A stretch of 64,000 bases of DNA, taken from Pseudomonadota bacterium. GTDB lineage: Bacteria > Pseudomonadota > Alphaproteobacteria > JACQOE01. A model generated the notes under the pieces. It worked only from the letters and a program-made list of their open reading frames with translations. It was not told the DNA's origin and ran no database searches. Both the position numbers and the translations under genes were made by a program. Within the stretch, counting starts at the first letter, position 1. The number at the start of each line of letters is the position of its first letter. Location: contig JACQOE010000019.1 of NCBI GenBank assembly GCA_016202695.1, forward strand, positions 61,477-125,476. Reading direction: 5' to 3'. Below are positions 34,578 to 42,915 of the stretch, one piece after another.

Positions 34578-35336
34578 ATGGCTGGGTCGGGCCATGCGGG
34601 TGGTGTCGAGCGTCCCTCGGAATTGGCCAGGACCGCCAAGGACCGAAGTCTCCTCTACGGATTTCTGGCCAACGTCTTCGGGCGGCAGCCGACCCTCACC
34701 TTCCTGCGCCACGTCCGCGCGCCGAGGATGCGCGCCGCCTTGCTGGAGGCGAATGTCCATCTCGACGACGACTTCCTGAGCGGCGAAGAGGTGCCGGTAC
34801 TCCTTGATCTGACTGCGGAGTATACCCGTCTCTTCACCGGCCCCGGGCGGCGGGTTCCCCCCTACGCTTCGTTCCACGTTCCCGCCGCCGACGAGCCGCC
34901 GACGCGATCGGTGGCGCACGAGATCGACGCCTTCGTGCAGGGGTGCGGTTTTCCGGCCAAACGTCGATTCAACGATCTCCCCGACCACATCGGCGCCCTC
35001 CTCCGCCTGATGGCGCGCGTCGTCGGCCTCGAGGCCAAGGCATGGCAGGCGGCCGACCCGGCGAGTGCGGGCCGAATTCTCAAGACCGAGTGCGATTTCG
35101 TCGAGGGATTGGTCGGCCGCGGCATGTCCGGCTTTTGCGCGAAGGTGGTCACGGAGACGGAGTCCTCGTTCTATCAGCAGGTGGCGAGGCTGACCGCCGT
35201 ATTCATTCGTTCCGAGCGCAACGAAGTCCGCCGGCGGAGGCGCTACCTCGCCCGGCCGTCTCCCACGGCGGATTGCGGTCCGGCATCCCTGAAATGCGCG
35301 CGGCGAATGCGCCGTCCGGTGGACGCGTCTTCATGA
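34578..35336 (+). CDS. TorD/DmsD-like molybdoenzyme chaperone
   Basis: This 252-aa all-helical protein resembles the TorD/DmsD/NarJ family of cytoplasmic chaperones that insert molybdopterin and hold Tat export of a catalytic subunit. Family landmarks are SLLYGFLANVFGRQPT near the start and the signature EYTRLFTGPGRRVPPYASFH near residue 85. The later DHIGALLRLMARV and KTECDFVEGLVGRGMSGFCAKV are typical helices. Alternative start is GTG 34533; the ATG has AGGAG very close. It is preceded by copy B of the duplicated element. Its presence implies a molybdoenzyme client, but none lies in this window. The last 35 residues are Arg-rich and not conserved. Confidence 0.78.
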   Translation: MAGSGHAGGVERPSELARTAKDRSLLYGFLANVFGRQPTLTFLRHVRAPRMRAALLEANVHLDDDFLSGEEVPVLLDLTAEYTRLFTGPGRRVPPYASFHVPAADEPPTRSVAHEIDAFVQGCGFPAKRRFNDLPDHIGALLRLMARVVGLEAKAWQAADPASAGRILKTECDFVEGLVGRGMSGFCAKVVTETESSFYQQVARLTAVFIRSERNEVRRRRRYLARPSPTADCGPASLKCARRMRRPVDASS

Positions 35337-35505
35337 GAGCGATCGGAACGTCGGCAGGTCTTGTCGAGTCTGGCAGGAGGCCAGGGGCACGGGAACCGCG
35401 CGCCCACGGCGCGGCCGAGGGGCATGCGAGGCGGCAGGACCGGCCGCCCTCTCTTCGCGACGCGCATTTGCGCGCTCGTCGGGGAGCCAACAGGGAGGTG
35501 ACGCC

Positions 35506-36636
35506 ATGAAACGCTGCGTCCTCTTCGCCATCTTTTTCTGTTTCCTCAGCTGGCCGGCCGGGGGCGAACACAGCGACGCCCAGGCCGCCTACCTGCGCGG
35601 CGACTTTGCCGCCGCCGTCGAAGGGTTTCGGGCGGCGGCCGAGCGCGGCGAGGCCGGCGCGCAGTTTGCCCTCGGTCACCTGTACGAGAACGGCGAGGGT
35701 GTCGTCCAGAGCTACGCCGAGGCGGCCAAGTGGTACCGCCGGGCGGCCGACCAGGGGCACGCCGACGCCCAGGCCAACCTCGCGGCCATGTTCTTCGACG
35801 GTCGGGGGGTTCCGCAGAATTACGCCGACGCGGCCAGGTGGTACCGCCGCGCGGCCGATCAGAACAACACCCGCGCCCAGTTCGGGCTCGGGCTGATGCA
35901 TGCCAGGGGCCTGGGCGTGCCGATCGACTTCGCCGAGGCGGCCAAGTGGTACCGGAAGGCCGCCGAGCAGGGCAACGCCGATGGTCAGTACGCTTTGGGC
36001 CAGCTCTACTCGGACGGCATCGGCGTTCCCCAGAGCTACACCGAGGCGGCCAAGTGGTACCGGAAGGCGGCGGCGCAAGGCAGCCGCCCCGGCGCGGTCG
36101 GCATCACCTACATTCACGAGAAGACGGAGGCGGGGCCGGCGACCCCGGACTCGAACCCGTTTCTGCGCGCCGCCGAGCTTGGCGACGCGCGCGCCCAGTT
36201 CGGCCTCGGGGAGATGTACTCCCACGGCCTCGGCGGCCTTCGTCGGGACTACGCTCAGGCGGTGGCGTGGTTCCGCAAGGCCGCCGACCAGGGGGTGGTT
36301 CCGGCGCAGTACCACCTGGGGGAGATGTACGCCAACGGCCTCGGCGTCGATCCGGATCCGGCGCAGGCCGTGACTTGGTTCCGCAAAGCCGCGGAGAAGG
36401 GCCACGCGGGCGCCCAGCATTCCATGGGCATCCGCTATTACTATGGCGAGGGGGTGCCCCGGGACTACGTCCAGGCCTACCTGTGGTGCAACCTCGCCGC
36501 CGCCCAGCTTCTTACCGGGGAGACCCGGAACGCCGCGATCGAGCATCGAGACAGCGCCGCCAAGCGACTGACGCCCCCGCAGCTGGCAGAGGTGCAGCAA
36601 CTGGCGCGGGATTGGCGGCCGAGGGGCGAGCCTTAG
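35506..36636 (+). CDS. Exported Sel1-repeat protein
   Basis: This 376-aa protein starts with a signal peptide (MKRCVLFAIFFCFLSWPAGG). About seven Sel1 (TPR-like) repeats follow between residues 40 and 350, with the pattern AQ-x2-LG-x2-Y-x2-G-x-GV...A-x2-W(Y/F)-(R/K)KAA-x-QG. Examples are ALGHLYENGEGVVQSYAEAA and HLGEMYANGLGVDPDPAQAV. A cysteine occurs in the last repeat (YLWCNLAAA). Such proteins are periplasmic protein-interaction scaffolds. It follows the chaperone gene by 169 bases on the same strand and may belong to the respiratory island, but a direct link is not shown. Confidence 0.85.
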   Translation: MKRCVLFAIFFCFLSWPAGGEHSDAQAAYLRGDFAAAVEGFRAAAERGEAGAQFALGHLYENGEGVVQSYAEAAKWYRRAADQGHADAQANLAAMFFDGRGVPQNYADAARWYRRAADQNNTRAQFGLGLMHARGLGVPIDFAEAAKWYRKAAEQGNADGQYALGQLYSDGIGVPQSYTEAAKWYRKAAAQGSRPGAVGITYIHEKTEAGPATPDSNPFLRAAELGDARAQFGLGEMYSHGLGGLRRDYAQAVAWFRKAADQGVVPAQYHLGEMYANGLGVDPDPAQAVTWFRKAAEKGHAGAQHSMGIRYYYGEGVPRDYVQAYLWCNLAAAQLLTGETRNAAIEHRDSAAKRLTPPQLAEVQQLARDWRPRGEP

Positions 36637-36691
36637 CGGCGTGCCGAGTCTGCGATCGGGACGACCAGGACGATCGCGCTCACGCCGCCCC

Positions 36692-37531
36692 TCAGCTTCC
36701 GATTTGCAGCGGGGAGATCAACCCCCTCACTGCCGCCAAGATGCTGAGGGCGACGATTCGGCTGGTTCGCGGATTGCCTGGGCTGGGGATGTTCCGGCTC
36801 GTCATCCGCAGGGTTACGTCCTCGGCCTCGACCTCCACCGTGATCACGGGCCCCCGAACCGTGGTGTCGGCCCAGACCTCGACGGTTGTTCGATCGAGAC
36901 CGATCCCGGCGAGACTGAGGGTCACGGCGATGTTCAGATGCCTCGGAAAGGCGGCGGCCGCCGCTCTCGCCGAGCCCGCGAACACCCTGATCGGCGCGGC
37001 GAGAGGCTTGGTCAGGTCGAGCCCCTGGCCAAGCACGGCCGGCTCATCGGCGAGAAGCTCGGGGCGGGTCCGATTCTCGAGCCGAACGGCCTTGATGGCC
37101 CCTTCCGCGGCCGAGCGCAGGGCATCGAGGCCGGGAAGCGCGCCGCTCGCGATCTTGATAAGACCGCGATGCTTTGCGGCGAGGTCGATGATCTCCGGAT
37201 GCGCGGCCAGCGCGCCGACACTTACGGGAATCAGCACTTTCCCAGCCGTCAACGCGACCCGCGCGATCTCGGGAAACGCCTCGTGGGTCGCGCACTCGAT
37301 GATGATGTCCGCGTAGGCCGGAAGCTCTTCGAGGGGAACGGCAACCGCCGCCGGAGCGACCTGCGAGGCGAGCGTCCTCGCCTTGGCGAGATCGCGCGCG
37401 GACACGGCCGTGAGTCGGACCGCCGGGATCGCGCCCGCATGAAAGCGGCTCGCCAAGGCCCGGCCGACATTTCCGAACCCGGCGAGGGCGACGCGAGCCG
37501 GGTGTGAGAGGGAGCCCGGCGAGGGCATCAT
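36692..37531 (-). CDS. Aspartate-dehydrogenase-like NAD(P) oxidoreductase (DUF108 family)
   Basis: This 279-aa Rossmann-fold protein begins RVALAGFGNVGRALASRF and has the aspartate dehydrogenase C-terminal domain, with FPRHLNIAVTLSLAGIGLDR and later NPRTSRIVALSILAAVRGL. In characterised members the stretch after WAD contains an R-N-x-H motif whose His is catalytic. Here it reads ADTTVRGPVITVEVEAED, with no histidine. The protein may therefore reduce or deaminate another substrate or be inactive as an aspartate dehydrogenase. Start is uncertain: ATGs at 37531 and 37528, or a GTG at 37558 overlapping the upstream stop. It is coupled to the TPP enzyme upstream on the same strand. Confidence 0.75.
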   Translation of the reverse strand: MMPSPGSLSHPARVALAGFGNVGRALASRFHAGAIPAVRLTAVSARDLAKARTLASQVAPAAVAVPLEELPAYADIIIECATHEAFPEIARVALTAGKVLIPVSVGALAAHPEIIDLAAKHRGLIKIASGALPGLDALRSAAEGAIKAVRLENRTRPELLADEPAVLGQGLDLTKPLAAPIRVFAGSARAAAAAFPRHLNIAVTLSLAGIGLDRTTVEVWADTTVRGPVITVEVEAEDVTLRMTSRNIPSPGNPRTSRIVALSILAAVRGLISPLQIGS

Positions 37532-37547
37532 CGCCTGCGCGCCAACT

Positions 37548-39221
37548 TCAGGATCCACTCTGACGCAGCCGGTCGATGGTCATGCGTGTCGTGAGCTGGT
37601 TGGGATCGGTACGGAGTTCGATCAGCGCCGGCTTTCCGCTCCCGAGCGCGCGCTCGAGCGCCGGTCCGAAGTCGTCGGTCCGCTCGACCGCCTCTCCCCA
37701 ACCGCCATAAACCTGCATCAGCTTCGCGAACGGCGGATTGTGCAGCGTCGTGCCGATCGTCCGCCCGGGGTAGTCGCGCTCCTGGTGAAGGCGGATCGTC
37801 CCGTAGATGCCGTTGTTGAACACGATCACGAGCGGGGCCACGCCATGATCGAAGGCGGTCACGATCTCCTGACCGGTCATCATGAAGCCGCCGTCTCCGA
37901 CGAAGGCGATGACTCTGCGGTCGGGCCGTACGACCTTTGCGCAAACCGCGGCCGGGACCCCGTACCCCATGGCCCCGCTGATCGGACCGAGATGACGCTG
38001 CCGTCCACGAAACTCGATGTAACGCGAGATCCAGGAGCTGAAATTCCCGCCGTCGCAGGTGTAGATCGCATCCTCTTCCGCGCGGTCGGAAAGGAGGCGC
38101 ATGCACTGGCCGATGTTCAGTTCGCCGCTCTCGGGCGCGGGCCTGGTATTGGCCACCCGGTCGGCGCGCGCCGCCTCGGTCCAACCCGACCAGCGCGAGC
38201 CGTCGATCGGCGACAGCGCGGCAAGGGCCGAAGCGAATTCGGGCATCCCGGACTGGATGCCCAGGACCGGCTGAAAGACGCGGCCGATCTCGTTGGCATC
38301 GGGATGGACGTGCACCAGCGCCTGCCTCGGGACCGGAATCGTCATCACCGAGTAGCCCATCGTCGTGAGTTCATCGAGGCGCGTTCCCACCGCCAGCAAC
38401 AGATCGGCGTCCTTGACGCGCTGCACGAGCCGGGGATCGGTGTCCGGGGAGAGGTCGCCGATGTAGGTGGGCAGGGACGTATCGAAGATGTCCTGCCGCC
38501 GATACGCGGAGCAGGTCGGGAGATTGCCGGCAACGGAGAAGGCGCGGATCGCATCACGGGCCTCATCGCTCCAGCCGGAGCCGCCGAGCAGCAGGATCGG
38601 CCGCCGCGCGCTCGCAAGCCGGAGGCGCAGCTCCTTGAGCTGGCCGTGACCGGGGTGAGGGCGGATCGGTTGATAGCGCGGCGCGTCTTCGACCTCGCGC
38701 CGGTCGCTCAACATGTCCTTGGGCAACGCCACGACCACCGGCCCCGGTCGGCCGGAGGTGGCGAGGTGAAAGGCATGGGTCATGACCTCCGGGATTCTCG
38801 TCGCGTCGTCGATCTGCGTCACCCACTTGGCGGTTTGGGAGAAGAGGAGCCGGTAGTCGAGCTCCTGCACCGCCTCGCGGCCGACCTTGCCGCGCATGAC
38901 CTGGCCGACGAGCAGGATCATCGGCGTCGAGTCCTGATAGGCGGTGTGGACGCCGACCGAGGCGTGGCACGCTCCCGGTCCGCGTGCGACGATCGCCACG
39001 CCCGGCCGCCCGGTCAGCTTGCCGTACGCCTCGGCCATGTTTGCCGCCGAAATCTCGCAGCGGCTGTTGACGACCTTGATTTCGGCCTGATGGTCGTAGA
39101 GGGCGTCCAGCAGGGCGATATAGCTCTCGCCGGGAACGAGGAAGACGTGATCGACGCCATGGATGCGAAGGGCGTCGGCCAGGATTTGCCCGCCGGTGCG
39201 GCCTCCGACAGAGTTCAGCAT
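37548..39221 (-). CDS. Thiamine-diphosphate-dependent enzyme (acetolactate synthase/benzoylformate decarboxylase superfamily)
   Basis: This 557-aa protein has the three-domain POX/ALS layout. The N-terminal Pyr domain carries the cofactor-activating Glu (E56 in NSRCEISAANMAEAYGK). A central Rossmann-like domain has PILLLGGSGWS. The C-terminal PP domain carries the metal/TPP motif from GDG (442) to NN (469), in AFVGDGGFMMTGQEI and VIVFNNGIYGTI. It would decarboxylate or carboligate a 2-oxo acid. The start ATG 39221 has GAGGTGGCA upstream. Its stop overlaps or abuts the aspartate-dehydrogenase-like gene, suggesting that a 2-oxo acid or imine passes between the two enzymes. It is divergent from a GntR/FCD regulator. 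Confidence 0.88.
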   Translation of the reverse strand: MLNSVGGRTGGQILADALRIHGVDHVFLVPGESYIALLDALYDHQAEIKVVNSRCEISAANMAEAYGKLTGRPGVAIVARGPGACHASVGVHTAYQDSTPMILLVGQVMRGKVGREAVQELDYRLLFSQTAKWVTQIDDATRIPEVMTHAFHLATSGRPGPVVVALPKDMLSDRREVEDAPRYQPIRPHPGHGQLKELRLRLASARRPILLLGGSGWSDEARDAIRAFSVAGNLPTCSAYRRQDIFDTSLPTYIGDLSPDTDPRLVQRVKDADLLLAVGTRLDELTTMGYSVMTIPVPRQALVHVHPDANEIGRVFQPVLGIQSGMPEFASALAALSPIDGSRWSGWTEAARADRVANTRPAPESGELNIGQCMRLLSDRAEEDAIYTCDGGNFSSWISRYIEFRGRQRHLGPISGAMGYGVPAAVCAKVVRPDRRVIAFVGDGGFMMTGQEIVTAFDHGVAPLVIVFNNGIYGTIRLHQERDYPGRTIGTTLHNPPFAKLMQVYGGWGEAVERTDDFGPALERALGSGKPALIELRTDPNQLTTRMTIDRLRQSGS

Positions 39222-39405
39222 TGCCACCTCACGGCACGGTCAGGATGAGCCGGGGCCGGCGAAGCGCCGGATGGTCCCACCCCGACATGGCAGCGATTCT
39301 TTCAGCGGGCACATGTGCCGCGCACGGCCCCCCGCCGGTCACCCGGCCACTTGGTCCCGGCGGATCAGACCCGACCCGGCGCGCGGCGCCCGCCGCGGTC
39401 GACGT

Positions 39406-39444
39406 TCTACGTATACGCTGGAAACGGGTTGCTGTATACATTGA
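39406..39444. promoter_or_regulatory. Tandem GTATAC palindromes, putative GntR operator
   Basis: CGTATACG (39410-39417) and the 16-mer TTGCTGTATACATTGA (39429-39444) centre on GTATAC cores 23 bases apart, about two helical turns. They lie between the divergent TPP-enzyme and GntR genes. FadR/FCD-subfamily regulators often bind TGTATACA-like dyads. No other feature was recognised in the 39222-39536 gap. Confidence 0.5.
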
Positions 39445-39536
39445 AAGCACCCATCGGTCGTCTCCGTGCGGCTGCGGAACGGAGGACGACCCGGGGCGTA
39501 ACGAAGGTCGGGGCGTCCGCTGCATTCTTCCGGGAA

Positions 39537-40259
39537 ATGCCGGTTGTGCCAAGGAACGATCTAACGACGACGCGAGCGCGTGGGGCGCCGACCGTGAAGG
39601 CGCGTCAGTTCCTGGTCGACGAAGCCTACCGCCGGATCAAGCAGGCCATCCTGCTGGGCGAGATGCCACCCGGATTCCAGCAAATGGAGCAGGACCTTGC
39701 GAACCGTCTCGGCATGAGCCGCACGCCGGTTCGCGAGGCCATCATCCGCCTGCAGTCGGAAGGGTTGGTCGAGTTCCGCTCAAGGCGTGGCATGCGGGTT
39801 CTTCCGATCTCACCGGACGACATACGGGACCTCTACGACCTGCTGATCTGCCTGGAAGCACAGGCGGTGGAACGGCTCATCGAGAACCGGCCGACCAAAG
39901 ACCAGATCGCGGCCTTGGAGCAGACGATCGCCGACATGGAGGAGGCGCTCGGGAAAGATGATCTGGAGCGATGGGCCGCCAACGACGAGAGGTTCCACCG
40001 CCTGCTGATCGAATTTTGCGGCAATGAGCGCTTGATCCGAGTGGCCCGGGCGATCTGGGATCAGGCGCACCGGGCGCGGATGGTCATTCTGCGGCTCCGG
40101 CCAAGACCCGTGAATTCCGCGACCGAGCATCGGGCGGTCGTTGCGGCGATCCGCAAGCGCAACGCCGCGCGCGCCCGGGAGGCGTGTCGAAGACACCGCA
40201 CAAACGCAAAGCACATGGTGATCGGGATCCTGCGCGACCTGCGCCTGACGCAGCTTTGA
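39537..40259 (+). CDS. GntR-family regulator, FCD (FadR-type) subfamily
   Basis: This 240-aa regulator has an N-terminal winged helix (about residues 25-90) with QDLANRLGMSRTPVREAIIR and GLVEFRSRRGMRVLP. A C-terminal FCD all-helical sensor domain follows. The FCD metal site is visible as D-x3-H in NDERFHRLL, the His of TEHRAVVAAI and a His in CRRHRTNAKH. FCD regulators sense organic acids and usually repress adjacent catabolic and transport genes. The start ATG 39537 follows CCGGGAA; the frame extends upstream without conserved sequence. It is divergent from the TPP enzyme and upstream of the third TRAP system, and probably controls both. Confidence 0.88.
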   Translation: MPVVPRNDLTTTRARGAPTVKARQFLVDEAYRRIKQAILLGEMPPGFQQMEQDLANRLGMSRTPVREAIIRLQSEGLVEFRSRRGMRVLPISPDDIRDLYDLLICLEAQAVERLIENRPTKDQIAALEQTIADMEEALGKDDLERWAANDERFHRLLIEFCGNERLIRVARAIWDQAHRARMVILRLRPRPVNSATEHRAVVAAIRKRNAARAREACRRHRTNAKHMVIGILRDLRLTQL

Positions 40260-40838
40260 GCCCGCGGCGGTGGCGGGGCGCTTCCCACGCGGCTCTGAAT
40301 CGGAACCGATCGGACCCGGCGGCGCCGGACTCGACGTTTTCGCGGTGGAGCCATTCCCGGGCGGTCGCCCGCTACCGGCAACCGTCTGTCGACCATCGCG
40401 CCGATGGAATCGAGCCGTCGGCGAGGCTCGAGGTCCGGCCAGGGAGGGATGCCCCCGTCGGCCCCCTTTTTCAGGCTTGCTTGATGTATGTCAAAGCGGA
40501 CCTCGTTCCGGTGATGCCAAGCTATACATCAACGTATGCGTCAGGGCCCGGCAACCGATCTTGCGAAAAGGACGGGTGGGTTGCAGCGGGATCGACCGAC
40601 AAGGGCAGGCGTCAATTCTTGGATCACGAGGCGGGCCAGGAAGGCGCGTCCGGTTTCGGGGGGTCATGCGCGGGTCGCCGTGGCAACTCCCGGCGATCGG
40701 TGGTGAGCAAATGCCGGCACACGGCGGAGACGACTGGAGCCGATGGCCGCGGACTCCGGCGGGCCTTGGCGTTCGCTGTCGAGGGCGGATCGGGACCGAC
40801 ACCGAGAGAGTTCCACATATGGGACGGCGGGTGTGGAG
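40260..40838. other. Long leader region before the third TRAP operon
   Basis: No convincing gene lies in this 579-base stretch. It contains TTGATGTAT (40481-40489) and its exact inverse ATACATCAA (40524-40532), 34 bases apart. Joined, the two halves would give a full GTATAC-type dyad resembling the one at 39429. The first half also reads as the FNR/FixK-like box TTGATGTATGTCAA. Confidence 0.4.
40481..40494. promoter_or_regulatory. FNR/FixK-like box overlapping a GntR-type half-site
   Basis: TTGATGTATGTCAA fits TTGAT-N4-(A/G)TCAA of FNR/FixK regulators. It lies about 345 bases before the DctQ start. The same bases form half of the inverted repeat with 40524-40532, so FNR-type and GntR-type control cannot be told apart by sequence. 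Confidence 0.35.
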
Positions 40839-41420
40839 ATGGTCTTAAGGATTTCTCGGCTCCTAGCCCAGTGCGGCGGGATGATCCTGCTGCTGAGCGC
40901 ATTTCTCGTGACTCTCGACGTGATCGCACGAGCCCTCTTTAACGCCGCGCCCTTCTATAGCTTCGAGCTGACCGAGTACGGTTTCGCGCTCGCCGTCGCG
41001 TTCGGATACGGCTACGCGCTTTTGAGCAAGGCGCACATCCGAATCGACATCGTCTACCAGAAATTCCCGCCGAAGACGCGGACGATTCTCGATTTGGCAA
41101 CGCTCGCGGGACTCTCAGCAGTCGCGATTTTCCTTTCCTTTTACGCCTTCGGCGTGGCGGCCAAGAGCCACCAATTGGGCTCGGTATCGAACACAACGCT
41201 GTCGATGCCGCTCGTCTTCCCGCAGTCGATATGGGCGATCGGTCTGGGCTGGTTCGCCTTTGTGTCCGTGGCGCTGCTGGCACGCTGCCTGTGGCTGTGG
41301 TTTCTCCGCCGCGACGAGGCGGTGGCCGGACTCATCGGCGTGTCTAACGAAGCACCGGAGCCCGAAGCGGCTACTGGTTTGACGCGTTCGGGAGAAGGGG
41401 CGGCGAGCGATGGGCGGTGA
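40839..41420 (+). CDS. dctQ: TRAP transporter small permease subunit (DctQ family), third system
   Basis: This 193-aa protein has four hydrophobic helices and the DctQ signature LDVIARALFNAAPFYSFELTEY, split across helix 1 and loop 1 (residues 27-48). HIRIDIVYQKFP then corresponds to the conserved HIRVD-type loop. The ATG at 40839 directly precedes the first helix; GTG 40833 is an alternative. It is followed 117 bases later by DctM and then the binding protein, the standard TRAP order. The tail after residue 165 is acidic and variable. Confidence 0.88.
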   Translation: MVLRISRLLAQCGGMILLLSAFLVTLDVIARALFNAAPFYSFELTEYGFALAVAFGYGYALLSKAHIRIDIVYQKFPPKTRTILDLATLAGLSAVAIFLSFYAFGVAAKSHQLGSVSNTTLSMPLVFPQSIWAIGLGWFAFVSVALLARCLWLWFLRRDEAVAGLIGVSNEAPEPEAATGLTRSGEGAASDGR

Positions 41421-41537
41421 ACCCGGAGGCGGAGCCTCGCAACGCGCCTTAAGGCTGCGGTCCGACCACACCCCCGGCGTCGATGCGGCGAGACGGATGA
41501 AATCGAATCTCGCGGGCCGTGACAGGAAGGGCCGGCA

Positions 41538-42836
41538 ATGATCTGGGTCGTCGGGGCCGTGATCGTGTTGCTGCTTGCGCTGGGCTTCCATGTCGCGACA
41601 GCCCTGAGCGTTCTCGCGTTCTCGTTGAGCGAGTTGTTTTCCTTCATTCCGCTCACGAACACGTTTGGCCATATCTCCTGGTCGGTGAGCACGAGTTTCG
41701 TGCTCGTTGCCGCACCCTTGTTCATTTTGATGGGCGAGTTACTGCTCGTTTCTGGCGTCGCCGAACGAATGTATCGAGCGCTGTCGCTATGGGTCGGCTG
41801 GCTTCCGGGCGGACTCATGCATACGAACATAGCCGCCACCGCGCTTTTCGCCGCCAGTTCGGGTTCGAGCGCGGCCACGGCGGCGACCATCGGCACGATC
41901 GCGATGCCCAATCTCACGCGATACCGATACAGTCCGCCGCTTTTCCTTGGGACGCTGGCCGCGGGCGGAACGCTGGGAATCTTGATCCCGCCGAGCGTCA
42001 ATATGATCATCTACGGGTTTTTGACAGAAACATCGGTTCCCCGGCTTTATCTCGCCGGCATCGTGCCGGGGGTCACGCTCGCTGCCCTGTTCTCTCTGAC
42101 CGTTCTGGTCATCTGCATCGTCAAACCGCAGTTCGGAGGGCGACACGAGGTGGCTCCGGCGCTTGCCGATCGCCTGCGATCGCTGACCCACCTCGTACCG
42201 CCTGTCGCACTCTTCCTGATCGTCGTCGGCTCGATCTATCTCGGGATGGCGACCCCGACCGAAGGCGCGGCCCTGGGTGTGACCGCCGCGCTCGCGCTTG
42301 CCGCCGCAAACCGGACCTTGACCCGGCAGGTCATCCTCGAAGCGTTCATACGGACGATTCGCACCATCTGCATGGTGAAGCTGATCGTTCTGTCGGCGTT
42401 TCTTCTCAATTTCGTGATGATCAACGTCGGCTTCACCCGGGCAATGGTCGATTTTGTGGTCAAGCTTGGATGGTCGCCTCTTCATACCATGCTGGCCATC
42501 GTCGCGATCTATCTGGTGCTCGGCTGCTTCATGGAGACGATGTCGATGATGATCGCGACGACCCCGATCGTCGTGCCCATCGTCGTCTCCCTGGGGTACG
42601 ACCCCGTGTGGTTCGGTGTCCTGCTCATGGTGCTGATCGAGGCGGGGATGATCACGCCTCCGGTCGGCTTGAACCTGTTCATCATTCACAGCGTGCGCGG
42701 TGGAGGCGAGATCCAGGATGTCATCGTCGGGGCGGCGCCGTTCGTAGGAACGATGCTGGTTATGATCGGGCTTCTTCTCGCGTTCCCGCAGATAGCACTC
42801 TGGTTACCGGATTTGTGGAGCGCGTCGTTGCGTTAG
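41538..42836 (+). CDS. dctM: TRAP transporter large permease subunit (DctM family), third system
   Basis: This 432-aa membrane protein has DctM landmarks. They include SFVLVAAPLFILMGELLLVSG-type sequence near residue 52, AATALFAASSGSSAATAATIG near 95, and GTLGILIPPSVNMIIYGFLT near 145. ATPTEGAALGVTAAL comes near 235, and EAGMITPPVGLNLFIIHSV near 370. It forms the sodium-coupled pathway of the third TRAP uptake system. The ATG follows AGGAAGGGCC. Neighbouring Ldh2-type dehydrogenases suggest a 2-hydroxy or 2-oxo acid as solute. Confidence 0.9.
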   Translation: MIWVVGAVIVLLLALGFHVATALSVLAFSLSELFSFIPLTNTFGHISWSVSTSFVLVAAPLFILMGELLLVSGVAERMYRALSLWVGWLPGGLMHTNIAATALFAASSGSSAATAATIGTIAMPNLTRYRYSPPLFLGTLAAGGTLGILIPPSVNMIIYGFLTETSVPRLYLAGIVPGVTLAALFSLTVLVICIVKPQFGGRHEVAPALADRLRSLTHLVPPVALFLIVVGSIYLGMATPTEGAALGVTAALALAAANRTLTRQVILEAFIRTIRTICMVKLIVLSAFLLNFVMINVGFTRAMVDFVVKLGWSPLHTMLAIVAIYLVLGCFMETMSMMIATTPIVVPIVVSLGYDPVWFGVLLMVLIEAGMITPPVGLNLFIIHSVRGGGEIQDVIVGAAPFVGTMLVMIGLLLAFPQIALWLPDLWSASLR

Positions 42837-42915
42837 TCACGGATCTCGCTCCTAGACAAATCAGAAAGGCGGTTCGAAGAGAAGGTTAGAGAGATGGAAA
42901 AGGAGGGAATCTGAC

